This document shows, in pieces, positions 6,615 to 7,236 of a stretch of 7,236 nucleotides of DNA. The position numbers and the translations under genes were made by a program. The DNA lies in contig CAMLME010000097.1 in the NCBI GenBank assembly GCA_946481235.1, positions 1-7,236 of the forward strand, written 5' to 3'. The DNA comes from an uncultured Methylobacillus sp. (lineage in GTDB: Bacteria > Pseudomonadota > Gammaproteobacteria > Burkholderiales > Methylophilaceae). Every line of letters starts with the position of its first letter. Position 1 is the first letter of the stretch. The notes under the pieces were generated by a model. That model ran no database searches. It was not told the DNA's origin and worked only from the letters and a program-made list of their open reading frames with translations.

Positions 6615-7236
6615 ATGCATCAAAAAATCCTCATCCTCGACTTTGGCTCCCAATACACCCAATTGATCGCCCGCCGCGTGCGCGAGGCCAACGTTTATTG
6701 CGAGCTGCATTCCTGGGATGTGGATGACGCGTTCATCCGCGAATTCAATCCGGCCGGCGTCATCCTTTCCGGCGGACCGAACTCGGTGTACGAAAATGAA
6801 ACGCCCAAGGCACCGCAAGCGGTGTTCGAGCTGGGCGTTCCGGTGCTGGGCATTTGCTACGGCATGCAGACCATGGCGGCGCAACTGGGCGGCAAAGTGG
6901 AAAATGCTGCGCACCGTGAGTTCGGTTATGCGGAAATCCGCGCGCGAGGCCATTCGGCGCTGTTCCGCGACATCGAAGACCGCAGCAACGATGAAGGCCA
7001 CGGCCTGCTCGACGTGTGGATGAGCCACGGCGACAAGGTAACTGCGCTGCCGGAAGGCTTCAAGGTCATCGCCAGCAACGCCGCCACGCCAATCGCCGGC
7101 ATGGCTGACGAAGAGCGCAAGTTCTACGCAGTGCAGTTTCACCCCGAAGTGACGCATACCCTGCAAGGCAAGGCCATCCTCAGCCGCTTCGTGCACGACA
7201 TCTGCAATTGCGGCCATGACTGGAACATGCCGGACT
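6615..7236 (+). CDS. guaA: GMP synthase (glutamine-hydrolysing), N-terminal part (3' end outside window)
   Basis: The first 207 codons of guaA; the frame is open to the window edge. The enzyme converts XMP to GMP using ATP and glutamine. This part is the class I glutamine amidotransferase domain: [20 protein letters not shown] at the N-terminus, the oxyanion segment [10 protein letters not shown] (50-59), the nucleophile elbow GICYGMQ with C81, and FHPEVTHT with the other catalytic residues H176 and E178. The segment ending [12 protein letters not shown] leads into the ATP-pyrophosphatase domain, which lies outside the window. The ATG at 6615 gives the conserved N-terminus, with a weak ribosome site (CGGAT) 7 bases before it. 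It follows guaB and probably shares its promoter, with the strong hairpin in between possibly tuning the ratio of the two products. Confidence 0.98.
   Translation, partial: MHQKILILDFGSQYTQLIARRVREANVYCELHSWDVDDAFIREFNPAGVILSGGPNSVYENETPKAPQAVFELGVPVLGICYGMQTMAAQLGGKVENAAHREFGYAEIRARGHSALFRDIEDRSNDEGHGLLDVWMSHGDKVTALPEGFKVIASNAATPIAGMADEERKFYAVQFHPEVTHTLQGKAILSRFVHDICNCGHDWNMPD

Overview
The window looks like chromosomal DNA of a betaproteobacterium. The gene order smpB / ratA-ratB / DUF4124 protein / guaB-guaA, the proteobacterial tmRNA tag (ANDETYALAA) and the protein sequences all fit this. A Nitrosomonadales or Gallionella/Sideroxydans-like host is an inference from general resemblance; the window holds no 16S or other taxonomic marker.

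Layout. Bases 1-249 are the 3' end of an lplT-like lysophospholipid transporter gene. It overlaps by 4 bases (ATGA) a 547-residue exported, C-terminally membrane-anchored protein of unknown function (246-1889) that carries a possible permuted papain-type His...Cys pair. Bases 1890-2731 are a gene-poor, AT-rich stretch. In it I find two very short minus-strand reading frames with strong ribosome binding sites (54 aa at 1904-2068; a 30-aa single-helix membrane peptide at 2453-2545), a perfect 13-bp inverted repeat (2330-2376), a possible two-state leader in front of the 54-aa frame, and a bidirectional terminator (2674-2700).

Bases 2732-3607 hold the minus-strand trans-translation pair: smpB followed 63 bases downstream by ssrA (tmRNA). 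The G-U wobble for alanine charging, the ANDETYALAA tag and the encoded CCA end are all readable. Divergently on the plus strand lie ratA and ratB (3661-4417), which overlap by 17 bases. Convergent to these is a secreted DUF4124 protein (4442-4960, minus), whose intrinsic terminator appears to be embedded in the last codons of ratB. Finally guaB (5088-6548) and the start of guaA (6615 to the window end) form the two-step IMP to GMP pathway, separated by a strong intercistronic hairpin that lacks a U-tract.

The core genes are conventional. The unexplained material is in 1890-2731, next to the tmRNA 3' end, a site often used by integrating elements, and in the exported protein at 246-1889. I see no clear evidence of a large new system.
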